Assembly: GCF_036203305.1 (NCBI RefSeq)
Contig: NZ_CP108131.1
Location: 2,666,001-2,730,000, forward strand
DNA: 64,000 bases
Direction of reading: 5' to 3'
From: Streptomyces sp. NBC_00190
GTDB taxonomy: Bacteria; Actinomycetota; Actinomycetes; Streptomycetales; Streptomycetaceae
Shown: piece after piece, positions 1-8,765 of the stretch
Numbering within the stretch: position 1 is the first letter of the stretch
How the letters are laid out: every line of letters begins with the position of its first letter
Made by a program: the position numbers and the translations under genes
Notes under the pieces: generated by a model
Told to the model about the DNA's origin: nothing
Seen by the model: the letters and a program-made list of their open reading frames with translations, nothing else
Databases searched by the model: none

Positions 1-245
1 CTGATAGCGGCTCCCACCTGCAGGGATACCCGTCTCCCCCGAGGGCGGACGCCCCACCCCTGCTGCGAGGGCCACTAGTAAGCGGGCTCTTTGCCAGGGC
101 TCCGGGGGGTCTGTAGAACTGGATGAGTCGCAAGGCGGCAGGGGTACTTCACCTCCCGCCGACGAACCCCTCTCCTCCGCGTGAGTGGCTCACGCATGTC
201 TTCGGCATGCCGCGACTGCCCTTGTTCCCTTCGGAAGGTTCATCC

Positions 246-650
246 GTGTCCAACGCTGTCATCCGCCGCATCGCCGCTTCCAAGAAGTCCCTCGCGGGTA
301 CCGTCGTCGCCCTGGGTGTCGCCGGTTCCATGCTGGCCGCGGTTCCCGCGCAGGCCGCCCCGACGGGTGCCAAGGCGATCGCTCAGCAGATGATCAAGGA
401 CCCGGCCCAGTTCGCCGCCTTCGACAAGATCGTCTCGCACGAGAGCGGTTGGGACTACACCGCGACCAACTCTTCCTCCGGCGCGTACGGCCTGGTCCAG
501 GCCCTGCCGGCGTCGAAGATGTCCTCCGCGGGCTCGGACTGGAAGACCAACCCGGCCACCCAGATCAAGTGGGGCCTGGACTACATGAACTCCCGCTACG
601 GCAGCCCGGTCGACGCCTGGAACTTCTGGCAGGCCAACCACTGGTACTAA
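246..650 (+). CDS. Secreted transglycosylase SLT (lysozyme-fold) protein
   Basis: A 134-residue secreted protein. The GTG at 246 is preferred because it begins a proper signal peptide (basic MSNAVIRRIAASKK, hydrophobic core, AQAA cleavage near residue 35); a longer frame from 123 would bury the signal. The mature part has the goose-lysozyme/SLT pattern: catalytic Glu in SHESGW, then GAYGLVQALP, and a C-terminal DAWNFWQANHWY. Proteins of this kind cleave the glycan strand of peptidoglycan outside the cell, and the single-domain form without LysM is common in Streptomyces. It appears monocistronic, with a strong hairpin just downstream. Confidence 0.85.
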   Translation: MSNAVIRRIAASKKSLAGTVVALGVAGSMLAAVPAQAAPTGAKAIAQQMIKDPAQFAAFDKIVSHESGWDYTATNSSSGAYGLVQALPASKMSSAGSDWKTNPATQIKWGLDYMNSRYGSPVDAWNFWQANHWY

Positions 651-674
651 GCCACCAGCGGACAGCAGACATAC

Positions 675-721
675 GAAGGCCCCGGTGGCCGGCCTCCCCA
701 GGTCCGGCCACCGGGGCCTTC
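675..721. terminator. Bidirectional rho-independent terminator
   Basis: An 18-bp perfect inverted repeat (GAAGGCCCCGGTGGCCGG and its complement) with an 11-base loop lies between the convergent SLT gene and thiolase gene, so it can serve both. Confidence 0.85.
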
Positions 722-812
722 TGCATCCCATCCCACAGGGTTCAAAGGCGCCTGCACGCGAGGCCCGCAGTCGGTGTCACAGGCGGTGCCGCAGACGGTG
801 CCACAGGCCGCT

Positions 813-2177
<1,365 letters not shown>

Positions 2178-2223
2178 CCTTCAAGCCACCTTCTGATGGG
2201 CCGTCAGACTTTGGAGTCGCCCG

Positions 2224-3468
2224 ATGTCATGCCCCGCGCTGCCCGAAGGCTTCGACGCCACCGACCCCGACCTGCTCCAAAGCCGGGTCCCGCTGCCGGA
2301 GTTCGCACGACTGCGGCAGACCGCACCCGTGTGGTGGTGTCCGCAGCGGCGGGGCATCACCGGCTTCGACGACGACGGCTACTGGGCCGTGACCCGGCAC
2401 GCGGACGTCAAGTACGTCTCCACGCACCCGGAGCTCTTCTCCTCCACCACGAACACGGCGATCATCCGCTTCAACGAGCACATCCAGCGTGAGCAGATAG
2501 ATGCCCAGCGGCTGATCATGCTGAACATGGATCCGCCGGAGCACACGCGCGTACGCCAGATCGTGCAGCGCGGCTTCACCCCGCGAGCCATCCGCGGCCT
2601 GGAGGAGGCCCTGCGCGACCGGGCCCGGAAGATCGTCACGGAGGCGGCGGCCGTCTCGGGCGACGGCAGCTTCGACTTCGTCACGCAGGTGGCGTGCGAG
2701 CTCCCGCTCCAGGCGATCGCGGAGCTGATCGGCGTACCGCAGAAGGACCGCGCCAAGATCTTCGACTGGTCGAACAAGATGATCGCCTACGACGACCCGG
2801 AGTACGCGATCACCGAGGCGGTCGGCGCCGAAGCGGCGATGGAGCTCATCGGCTACGCGATGAACCTGTCCGCCGAGCGCAAGGAGTGCCCGGCCAAGGA
2901 CATCGTGACGCAGCTGGTGGCGGCCGAGGGCCAGGGCAACCTCGGCTCCGACGAGTTCGGCATGTTCGTGCTGCTGCTGGCGGTCGCGGGCAACGAGACC
3001 ACGCGCAACGCCATCAGTCACGGCATGCACGCCTTCCTGACCCACCCCGACCAGTGGGAGCTGTACAAGGCGACGCGTCCGTCGACGGCGGCGGAGGAGA
3101 TCGTGCGCTGGGCCACCCCGGTGGTGTCCTTCCAGCGCACCGCCACGCAGGACACGGAGCTGGGCGGCCAGAAGATCAAGGCGGGCGACCGGGTGGGGCT
3201 CTTCTACTCCTCCGCCAACCACGACCCCGAGGTCTTCGAGAACCCCGACGCCTTCGACATCACCCGCGACCCGAACCCCCACCTCGGCTTCGGCGGCGGC
3301 GGGCCGCACTTCTGCCTCGGCAAGTCCCTGGCCATCATGGAGATCGACCTGATCTTCAACGCCCTGGCCGACACCCTGCCCGGCCTCCGCCTGGCCGGCG
3401 AGGGCCCGCGCCGCCTGCGCGCGGCCTGGCTCAACGGCATCAAGGAGCTCCGGGTCAGCCACGGCTGA
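2224..3468 (+). CDS. cyp125: Cytochrome P450, CYP125 family (steroid C26/27 monooxygenase type)
   Basis: A 414-residue soluble P450. Landmarks are the I-helix AGNET motif (255-259), ExxR at E292-R295, and the heme loop FGGGGPHFCLG with the thiolate ligand C364. The N-terminal half (RLIMLNMDPPEHTRVR, then VQRGFTPRAI) is typical of CYP125. Family members oxidise the terminal methyl of the cholesterol or cholestenone side chain using ferredoxin electrons. The divergent thiolase and the KstR-like sites agree with a steroid-type role. The true substrate in this host is unknown. The ATG at 2224 follows a weak GGAG. Confidence 0.9.
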   Translation: MSCPALPEGFDATDPDLLQSRVPLPEFARLRQTAPVWWCPQRRGITGFDDDGYWAVTRHADVKYVSTHPELFSSTTNTAIIRFNEHIQREQIDAQRLIMLNMDPPEHTRVRQIVQRGFTPRAIRGLEEALRDRARKIVTEAAAVSGDGSFDFVTQVACELPLQAIAELIGVPQKDRAKIFDWSNKMIAYDDPEYAITEAVGAEAAMELIGYAMNLSAERKECPAKDIVTQLVAAEGQGNLGSDEFGMFVLLLAVAGNETTRNAISHGMHAFLTHPDQWELYKATRPSTAAEEIVRWATPVVSFQRTATQDTELGGQKIKAGDRVGLFYSSANHDPEVFENPDAFDITRDPNPHLGFGGGGPHFCLGKSLAIMEIDLIFNALADTLPGLRLAGEGPRRLRAAWLNGIKELRVSHG

Positions 3469-3480
3469 CCCGTGACCCAG

Positions 3481-3522
3481 GACGGCAGGGGCCACGTCCC
3501 CCCACGCCCGGCCCCTGCCGTC
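3481..3522 (+). terminator. Terminator after cyp125
   Basis: A 13-bp perfect stem, GACGGCAGGGGCC with its complement, lies 12 bases after the cyp125 stop. Confidence 0.7.
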
Positions 3523-3592
3523 CGCTGGTCCGCACCCGCTCGGGTGGCGGACCGGCCCGAGCGGGGCGATCCTGACTGACAGCGGCGATCCA

Positions 3593-3636
3593 GCCGAAGG
3601 GGCGCCGGGGCAGCTGTGCCCCGGCGCCCCTTCGGC
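3593..3636 (-). terminator. Terminator of the 6239-3641 unit
   Basis: A 20-bp perfect stem with a GCTG tetraloop (arms 3593-3612 and 3617-3636) lies immediately past the stop codon of the minus-strand membrane gene. Confidence 0.8.
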
Positions 3637-3640
3637 CTGC

Positions 3641-4144
3641 TCAGGCCACCCGCTTGTCCGGGCGGACGCGCCGCCGGGTGTAGAACACGAACCCGGCGAA
3701 CGCCACCACGGACACGATCGCGCCCGCCAGCGTCGCGCCCCGGAACCACGGCGCCTCCACGTCCATGACCCGCTGCCCGGCGTGCGCGGCGCCGCCCGCG
3801 CCCACCACCACGCTCAGCGTCCACAGGTTCGGCAGGGCGAGGACCACCGCCAGGGCGAGCCAGCCGGCCGTGGCCTTCCAGGGCCGCCGCGTGCGCAGGC
3901 CGATCCAGGCCACGATCAGGGGCAGCAGCGTGCAGGCGACGCCGAACACCAGCCCGAGCAGCAGCCCGGTGCCGAGACGGCCGCCGACGGCGGCCCCCAC
4001 CCGCTGGGACCACCAGCGCGGGGCGGTCTCGGCCATGAGGAAGTAGGCCACGACCATCACGCCCAGCGCCAGGCCGCCGAACACCAGCCACTTGCGCCGA
4101 TCGGGCCCGGCGGCCTGAGGGTTCCCCGTCCGCTGCGTGCTCAT
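3641..4144 (-). CDS. Small polytopic membrane protein, unknown function
   Basis: A 167-residue protein with four predicted membrane segments (about 20-40, 57-80, 92-115, 137-157) and a basic C-terminus (YTRRRVRPDKRVA). The ATG at 4144 gives MSTQRTGN; a longer frame upstream overlaps the neighbouring GT87-PAP2 gene. It lies 58 bases downstream of that gene on the same strand, so the two probably form an operon ending at the strong hairpin. I recognise no catalytic motif. Confidence 0.7.
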   Translation of the reverse strand: MSTQRTGNPQAAGPDRRKWLVFGGLALGVMVVAYFLMAETAPRWWSQRVGAAVGGRLGTGLLLGLVFGVACTLLPLIVAWIGLRTRRPWKATAGWLALAVVLALPNLWTLSVVVGAGGAAHAGQRVMDVEAPWFRGATLAGAIVSVVAFAGFVFYTRRRVRPDKRVA

Positions 4145-4202
4145 GATCCGATGCTTGCACCGACCCGCCCCGCCCGCAGCGCGACGGCGATCACGTCGGT
4201 AC

Positions 4203-6239
4203 CTACCTCGCCCGGGCCGGCACGTCGAGCCGCCGCTCCCGGTCCTCGCCGCCCTCGGCGTCCTGGCCGGCCGTCCGCTGCCCGGGAAGGCTCGCACGCA
4301 GCCGGCGCGGCCCGGACAGCGCGTACACGAGCCCGAATCCGGAGGCCACGACGACCGCGCCGCCCACCGCGTCGAGCACCCAATGGTTGGCGGTGGCGAC
4401 GATCGCGCACACCGTGATCAGCGGATGCAGCGCCCCCAGCAGCTTCTGCCAGCCCTTCGGCGCGAGCACCACGATCACGATCCCGCACCACAGCGACCAG
4501 CCGAAGTGCAGCGAGGGCATCGCCGCGTACTGGTTGGAGATCGCGGTCATGGCCCCGTACGACGGATTGGCCAGGTCCTGCGGTCCGTGGACGGTGTCGA
4601 TGAAGCCGAGGCCGGGCATCAGCCGCGGCGGCGCGAGCGGGTAGAGCCAGAACCCTATGAGCGCCAGCACGGTGGCCAGCCCCAGCGAGGCCCGCGCCCA
4701 GCGGTAGTCGCCCGGCCGGCGCCAGTACAGGACGCCCAGGATCGTCAGCGGGACCACGAAGTGGAAGGAGGTGTAGTAGAAGTTGAAGAACGCCTCCAGC
4801 CAGGGCGTGTTCACGACGGCGTGGTTCACGGCGTGCTCGATGTCGATGCCCAGCGCCCGCTCGATGCCGTGGATCTGGCTGCCGTTGCCCTCGGCGAGCG
4901 AGCGGCTGGTGGGGGCCGCGGCCCTGATGTGCGAGTAGAGCGAGTAGCCGACCCGTATCAGCAGGAGTTCCAGCAGCAGGTTGGGGCGGGACAGCACGCG
5001 CCGCCAGAACGGCAGCAGCGGCACCCGCGACCACCGGGCGGCCGCGGGGCGCCCGTAGGCCGTCGGGACGGGTTCGCGCCAGTACGGCGACGAGCGCGGC
5101 AGGAACGGCACCGCGCAGGCCGCGGCCAGCGCGGCGAGGAGCAGCACGTTGTCGCGTACGGGGGCCAGCGCGGCCAGGTTCGGCAGCAGCACGTCGCTCG
5201 GCAGGGTCATGGCGAGGACCACGGCCACCGGCCATACGGGCCGGTCGGCGGCGCGCCGCCCGACCTTGCCCGCGACGGCGAGCAGCACCCACAGCAGCTG
5301 GTGGCGCCAGCCGGTCGGGGACACGGCGACGGCCACGCAGCCGGTGACGGCGACGGCGAGCAGCAGCTGCCCGTCGGCGGCGTAGCGGGCCGCGCGGCGC
5401 AGGCCGATCCAGGCGATGCCGGCCGCGAGGGCGACGTACAGGAGGATCTCGACGGGTCCGGTGAGGCCGAGGCGCAGCAGCGCGCCGTGCAGGGACTGGT
5501 TGGCGAGGTGGTCGGGGGCCACGCCGAGACCGGTGCCCGCCAGGTGCTGGATCCAGTACGTCCAGGAGTCTCGGGGCATCGCCGCCCAGGTCAGGGCGGT
5601 GGCCCCGGCGAAGGTCACGGCGGCGGACCTGGCCGTGGCGCGGCGGCCGGTGAGCCACAGCAGCGGGGCGAAGAGCAGCAGCGCGGGCTGGAGGGCGGCG
5701 GCGAGGCCGACGAGGAAACCGGCCGGGCGTTCGCCGGGCACGCGGAAGACGGCCAGCAGCACCAGCAGCACGGGCAGGACGGCGGTCCGGCCGGGCGAGG
5801 CGGCCTCGCGGACGGGCAGCGAGACCATCATCAGGGCGGTCAGCACGGGCGCGGCCAGCAGGGCGGTGCGGCGCGGGACGGGGTCGGGCAGGCCGCGCGC
5901 GGCGACCAGGCCGATGGCGGCGACGAACAGCAGCGTCACGCAGATCCAGGCGAGCTCCAGCGACGGCGCGGCGAGGCCGAGGAGCGGCTTGAGTACCAGC
6001 CCGGCGAACGGCGTGCCGGTGAACTGTCCGGCGTCGTAGAGCGAGCCGGGCAGGCCGCCGGGGAGGTGGAAGCCGCTGAGCCACTCGCCCGGTGGGACGC
6101 GCAGCACGGCGGCGGCCTGTCTGACGGCGAGGGCGCCCGCCAGAGCCCACAGGAGGAGGCGTGCCGCCCCGAGCCTGCCGCTACCGCCTATGACTCCGGC
6201 ATGTCCGTTCGCACCGCTGTGCTCTGCCGCGTTAGCCAC
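4203..6239 (-). CDS. GT87 glycosyltransferase-like / PAP2 phosphatase fusion membrane protein
   Basis: A 678-residue polytopic protein with two parts. Residues 1 to about 400 resemble the GT-C GT87 family (polyprenyl-phosphate-sugar-dependent mannosyltransferases), with many TM helices. Residues 420-670 are a PAP2 phosphatase/transferase domain with AAMPSLHFGWS near 575 and ANHWVLDAVGG near 618, carrying the two catalytic His motifs. The PAP2_3 subgroup includes inositol-phosphoceramide synthase-like enzymes, so polar head-group or lipid-linked sugar remodelling in the membrane is plausible but inferred. The gene starts a probable two-gene operon with the small membrane protein downstream. 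Confidence 0.8.
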   Translation of the reverse strand: MANAAEHSGANGHAGVIGGSGRLGAARLLLWALAGALAVRQAAAVLRVPPGEWLSGFHLPGGLPGSLYDAGQFTGTPFAGLVLKPLLGLAAPSLELAWICVTLLFVAAIGLVAARGLPDPVPRRTALLAAPVLTALMMVSLPVREAASPGRTAVLPVLLVLLAVFRVPGERPAGFLVGLAAALQPALLLFAPLLWLTGRRATARSAAVTFAGATALTWAAMPRDSWTYWIQHLAGTGLGVAPDHLANQSLHGALLRLGLTGPVEILLYVALAAGIAWIGLRRAARYAADGQLLLAVAVTGCVAVAVSPTGWRHQLLWVLLAVAGKVGRRAADRPVWPVAVVLAMTLPSDVLLPNLAALAPVRDNVLLLAALAAACAVPFLPRSSPYWREPVPTAYGRPAAARWSRVPLLPFWRRVLSRPNLLLELLLIRVGYSLYSHIRAAAPTSRSLAEGNGSQIHGIERALGIDIEHAVNHAVVNTPWLEAFFNFYYTSFHFVVPLTILGVLYWRRPGDYRWARASLGLATVLALIGFWLYPLAPPRLMPGLGFIDTVHGPQDLANPSYGAMTAISNQYAAMPSLHFGWSLWCGIVIVVLAPKGWQKLLGALHPLITVCAIVATANHWVLDAVGGAVVVASGFGLVYALSGPRRLRASLPGQRTAGQDAEGGEDRERRLDVPARAR

Positions 6240-6642
6240 GCCTCGCCGGCCTCCCGCCCTGTTGACCGCAACCCTGACTTTGCCTGGCTGCCGCGTTTCG
6301 TGCCCCGTTCCATTACCTGGACGACGATATCCCGCGCGGGATACCCAGGGTGGCCCGCACGGGCATCGCGAAGATCAACAAGCCTGGCGTGACGTGGCTG
6401 ACGTAGTGAAGAGCGGTCCCCATGGCGTACCGCGCGTCGACGGAGCTCGACAAAAGTGGCAATGGGCTGGAAACCGGCACAAACTGGAAGCGTTTCGGGC
6501 AATCGGACCTTCAACGACCTCCCATCCATGGCCGCTTGGGCGGCATTTCGAGGTTGATGGTTGATGCGCCGACAGTGGGAGGCTCGAATAACTGCCCGAG
6601 CAACGGAATGAGCCCAGCACCCAACCCACTCAGGGAGCACCC
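6240..6642. other. Intergenic region without a recognisable gene
   Basis: About 400 bases between divergent genes. Several short open frames cross it on both strands, but none shows consistent third-position G/C bias or a good ribosome-binding site. It must hold both promoters; I cannot place them. Confidence 0.5.
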
Positions 6643-6981
6643 ATGAGCGCCGCGGAAAAGAAGTCGCTTCAATGTGAGCTGACAAGAGACCATTTCACGG
6701 CGGTCGCAACCATGCACGGCACCGAGGGGCGGCGAGTTACCGTCACGGGGCAGCTCTCCTGCCCGTCCATCGGCTTCACGTTGCACCTGGAAAAAGACGA
6801 TCCGGGAATCAACCCGCAGCCGAACGAGCTTGTTCTCAAGGTGGTCGAGGAGAAGCCGGACGGCGTGGTGCCGCCGGTACTGACCGACACCGAAGTGTCT
6901 GGCTACTTCCCGGTCAAACCCGAGGTGGACACCGTCGTGATCCGAAATCTCGACATCACCGTTCCGGTTAAGGACGAATAG
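6643..6981 (+). CDS. Hypothetical 112-residue protein
   Basis: The ATG is preceded by AGGGAGC at the right distance. The protein is soluble, lacks a signal peptide and TM segment, and alternates hydrophobic and charged residues in a way that suggests beta sheet (GRRVTVTGQLSC, TVVIRNLDITVPV). Two Cys are present. Codon use is less G+C-biased than the neighbours. I do not recognise the family. Confidence 0.65.
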   Translation: MSAAEKKSLQCELTRDHFTAVATMHGTEGRRVTVTGQLSCPSIGFTLHLEKDDPGINPQPNELVLKVVEEKPDGVVPPVLTDTEVSGYFPVKPEVDTVVIRNLDITVPVKDE

Positions 6982-7245
6982 GCCGGATCACAACGGGGCC
7001 GCCCGCCCCGAAATCCTCGCACGGTCGGCGTTTCCGCCGAGCACGGCGGCGCACCTCGGAGGGCGGGCCGGTCGCGGGCGGCGCAGTCCCCGCATCCGCC
7101 TCACGGCCCCAGCGCCCACCCACCCCGTAACACGCGGCCGCGTACACCTCATCGACGCCGACCAGCCCAACCGGATATAGGAGACTGCTCGCACGTGGTC
7201 AAGGCTAGGTGCGGTGCCCGGCCTGCGTTTCCTGAGAGGTGTCAT

Positions 7246-7575
7246 GTGCCTAGCGTCGTAAAAATCAACGCGCTGACCGTCCCCGCCGAGCAGCGGGAGG
7301 TGCTGGAGCAGCGCTTCGCCTCGCGGGCGGGCGCCGTGGAGAGTTCGGACGGGTTCGAGTGGTTCGAGCTGCTGCGCCCCGTCGAGGGCACCGACCAGTA
7401 CCTCGTCTACACGCGGTGGCGGTCCGAGGAGGACTTCCAGGCGTGGATGGAGGGACCGATGAAGGCCGCTCACCAGGGCGGGGCGGGTGGCGGCGAGCGG
7501 CCGAAGCCGGCTGCTTCCGGGTCCACGGTGTGGTCGTTCGAGGTCGTGCAGCAGGCGGCGCCGAAGAAGGCCTGA
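7246..7575 (+). CDS. Antibiotic biosynthesis monooxygenase (ABM) family protein
   Basis: A 109-residue dimeric alpha+beta barrel type protein. The GTG at 7246 (MPSVVKINALTV) follows GAGAGGT and is preferred over a GTG 51 bases upstream. ABM features are the initial KINALTVPAEQREVLEQRF strand-helix, WFELLRPVEGTDQYL and TRWRSEEDFQAWM. Relatives include quinone-forming monooxygenases and IsdG/MhuD-type heme-degrading enzymes. The exact reaction cannot be told from sequence. It ends 26 bases before a terminator hairpin. Confidence 0.8.
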   Translation: MPSVVKINALTVPAEQREVLEQRFASRAGAVESSDGFEWFELLRPVEGTDQYLVYTRWRSEEDFQAWMEGPMKAAHQGGAGGGERPKPAASGSTVWSFEVVQQAAPKKA

Positions 7576-7601
7576 CGCGTGAAGAAGACCTGACGCGGGC
7601 G

Positions 7602-7631
7602 GGAGGCCCGGGGCGCGCGCCCCGGGCCTCC
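7602..7631. terminator. Rho-independent terminator
   Basis: A perfect 15-bp palindromic arm pair centred on GCGC lies between the convergent ABM gene and the SnoaL-like gene. Confidence 0.75.
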
Positions 7632-7699
7632 GGCTCTCCACCCACCCCACATTCCCTGCCTTTCCTGCCTTTCCTGTCCCCGCCTTCCCCGCCGGCTCC

Positions 7700-8095
7700 T
7701 CAGCTCCAGAAGGCGTCTTCCTCGTCGATGTCCGCGGTGCACTGGTCGATGTCGGTGATCTTGTTGCCGATGATGGTGAAGAAGAGGCCTTCGCGGATCT
7801 CGATCCCGCGGTCACCGCGGTCGCCGCGCGCCGTGTGGAAACTCATCACGTGCCCCCGCCCGTCCGCGAGCACCGATTCCAGGTGCACCTGGAAGGTGCC
7901 GTTCGTCTCCGCTCCGAGCCGGCGGTAGAGGTCGATGACGTTCTCCCGCCCCTTGTGGTGCCCGGAGATCGGGCTGCTGCCGGGCACGTGGTGGATGACG
8001 TCGGCCGTGAACAGCGAGCTCAGCGTCTCCATGTCGCCCTTGCCGAAGGCCTCGTAGCCGCGGCGGACCAGGGCACAGTCTGGATGCTCGGACAT
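7700..8095 (-). CDS. SnoaL-like / NTF2-fold protein
   Basis: A 131-residue NTF2-like protein (GDMETLSSLFTADVIHHVPG, GHHKGRENVIDLYRRLG). The ATG at 8095 is about ten bases after GGAGGG; a GTG nine bases upstream would be too close to that site. NTF2-like folds include polyketide cyclases, ketosteroid isomerases and non-catalytic binding proteins. The His pair HH in the middle is typical of the SnoaL-type ester group, but a substrate cannot be assigned. It is divergent from the acetyltransferase at 8204. Confidence 0.75.
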   Translation of the reverse strand: MSEHPDCALVRRGYEAFGKGDMETLSSLFTADVIHHVPGSSPISGHHKGRENVIDLYRRLGAETNGTFQVHLESVLADGRGHVMSFHTARGDRGDRGIEIREGLFFTIIGNKITDIDQCTADIDEEDAFWS

Positions 8096-8203
8096 GTGTT
8101 TCACACCCTCCAGGTATGCGCGGTTTGCCCTTTTTTCCTATCATCAGCCCGCCACTGTGGATATTCCACGCGGGAGATCCGCGGCGAACTCCACAATGAC
8201 GCC

Positions 8204-8734
8204 ATGACCACTCACAGCGATCACACCACCGGCACCCGCACCCACGCCCGCACCCACGCCTGGACCGTCGCCCCCGAGCCGTTCACCACCGCCGACGCCA
8301 CCGTCCTGCGGCGCGCGTACTACGCCGAGGTCGCCGGCCGGTACTGGAAGCGGACCGTCACCGAGGCCGAGATCGATCAGGGGCTCCTGGACTTCCCGGA
8401 TGACGGCCTGGTCCCGCCGACGGGCCAGTTCGTGGTCGGCCGGCTGGACGGCGAGCCCCTGGCCTGCGGCGGGATACGCCTGCTCGACCCCGCCACCGCC
8501 GAGCTCACCAGGGTGTACGTCGACCGGCGCGCCCGCGGTACCGGCGGTGGGGCGGCCCTGCTCGAAGTCCTGGAGGCGGAGGCCCGCGCGCTGGGCGCCG
8601 ACCGGGTCCGGCTGGACACCCGCTCGGACCTGGTGGAGGCCCGGGCACTGTACGCGCGGCACGGGTACGCGGAGATACCCGCGTACAACTCGGGCCCGTA
8701 TGCGCAGCACTGGTTCGAGAAGCGCCTGGTCTGA
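8204..8734 (+). CDS. GNAT family N-acetyltransferase
   Basis: A 176-residue protein with the GNAT core: LTRVYVDRRARGTGGGAAL (acetyl-CoA pyrophosphate loop R-x-x-G-x-G/A) followed by LEVLEAEARALGADRVRLDT and the C-terminal YARHGYAEIPAYN. The ATG at 8204 begins a His/Thr-rich, likely disordered tail. It should transfer acetyl from acetyl-CoA to an amine; the substrate is unknown. It is convergent with the MFS gene, whose stop is 31 bases away. Confidence 0.85.
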   Translation: MTTHSDHTTGTRTHARTHAWTVAPEPFTTADATVLRRAYYAEVAGRYWKRTVTEAEIDQGLLDFPDDGLVPPTGQFVVGRLDGEPLACGGIRLLDPATAELTRVYVDRRARGTGGGAALLEVLEAEARALGADRVRLDTRSDLVEARALYARHGYAEIPAYNSGPYAQHWFEKRLV

Positions 8735-8765
8735 CCAGCTCCGGCCGGGCGGCGCTCCGCGGCGG

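Noticed and set aside
1..245. Possible c-di-AMP (ydaO-type) riboswitch upstream of the SLT gene
   Set aside because: Such switches often precede cell-wall hydrolases in Streptomyces, but the conserved 3' segment (a GACAGCTAAC-like box) and the paired GCCGAACCC-type element could not be found in proper order here.
4137..6392. Long plus-strand frame opposite the GT87-PAP2 gene
   Set aside because: It is a typical high-G+C antisense open frame, rich in Arg, Gly and Gln, with no domain pattern; the minus-strand gene has clear TM helices and motifs.
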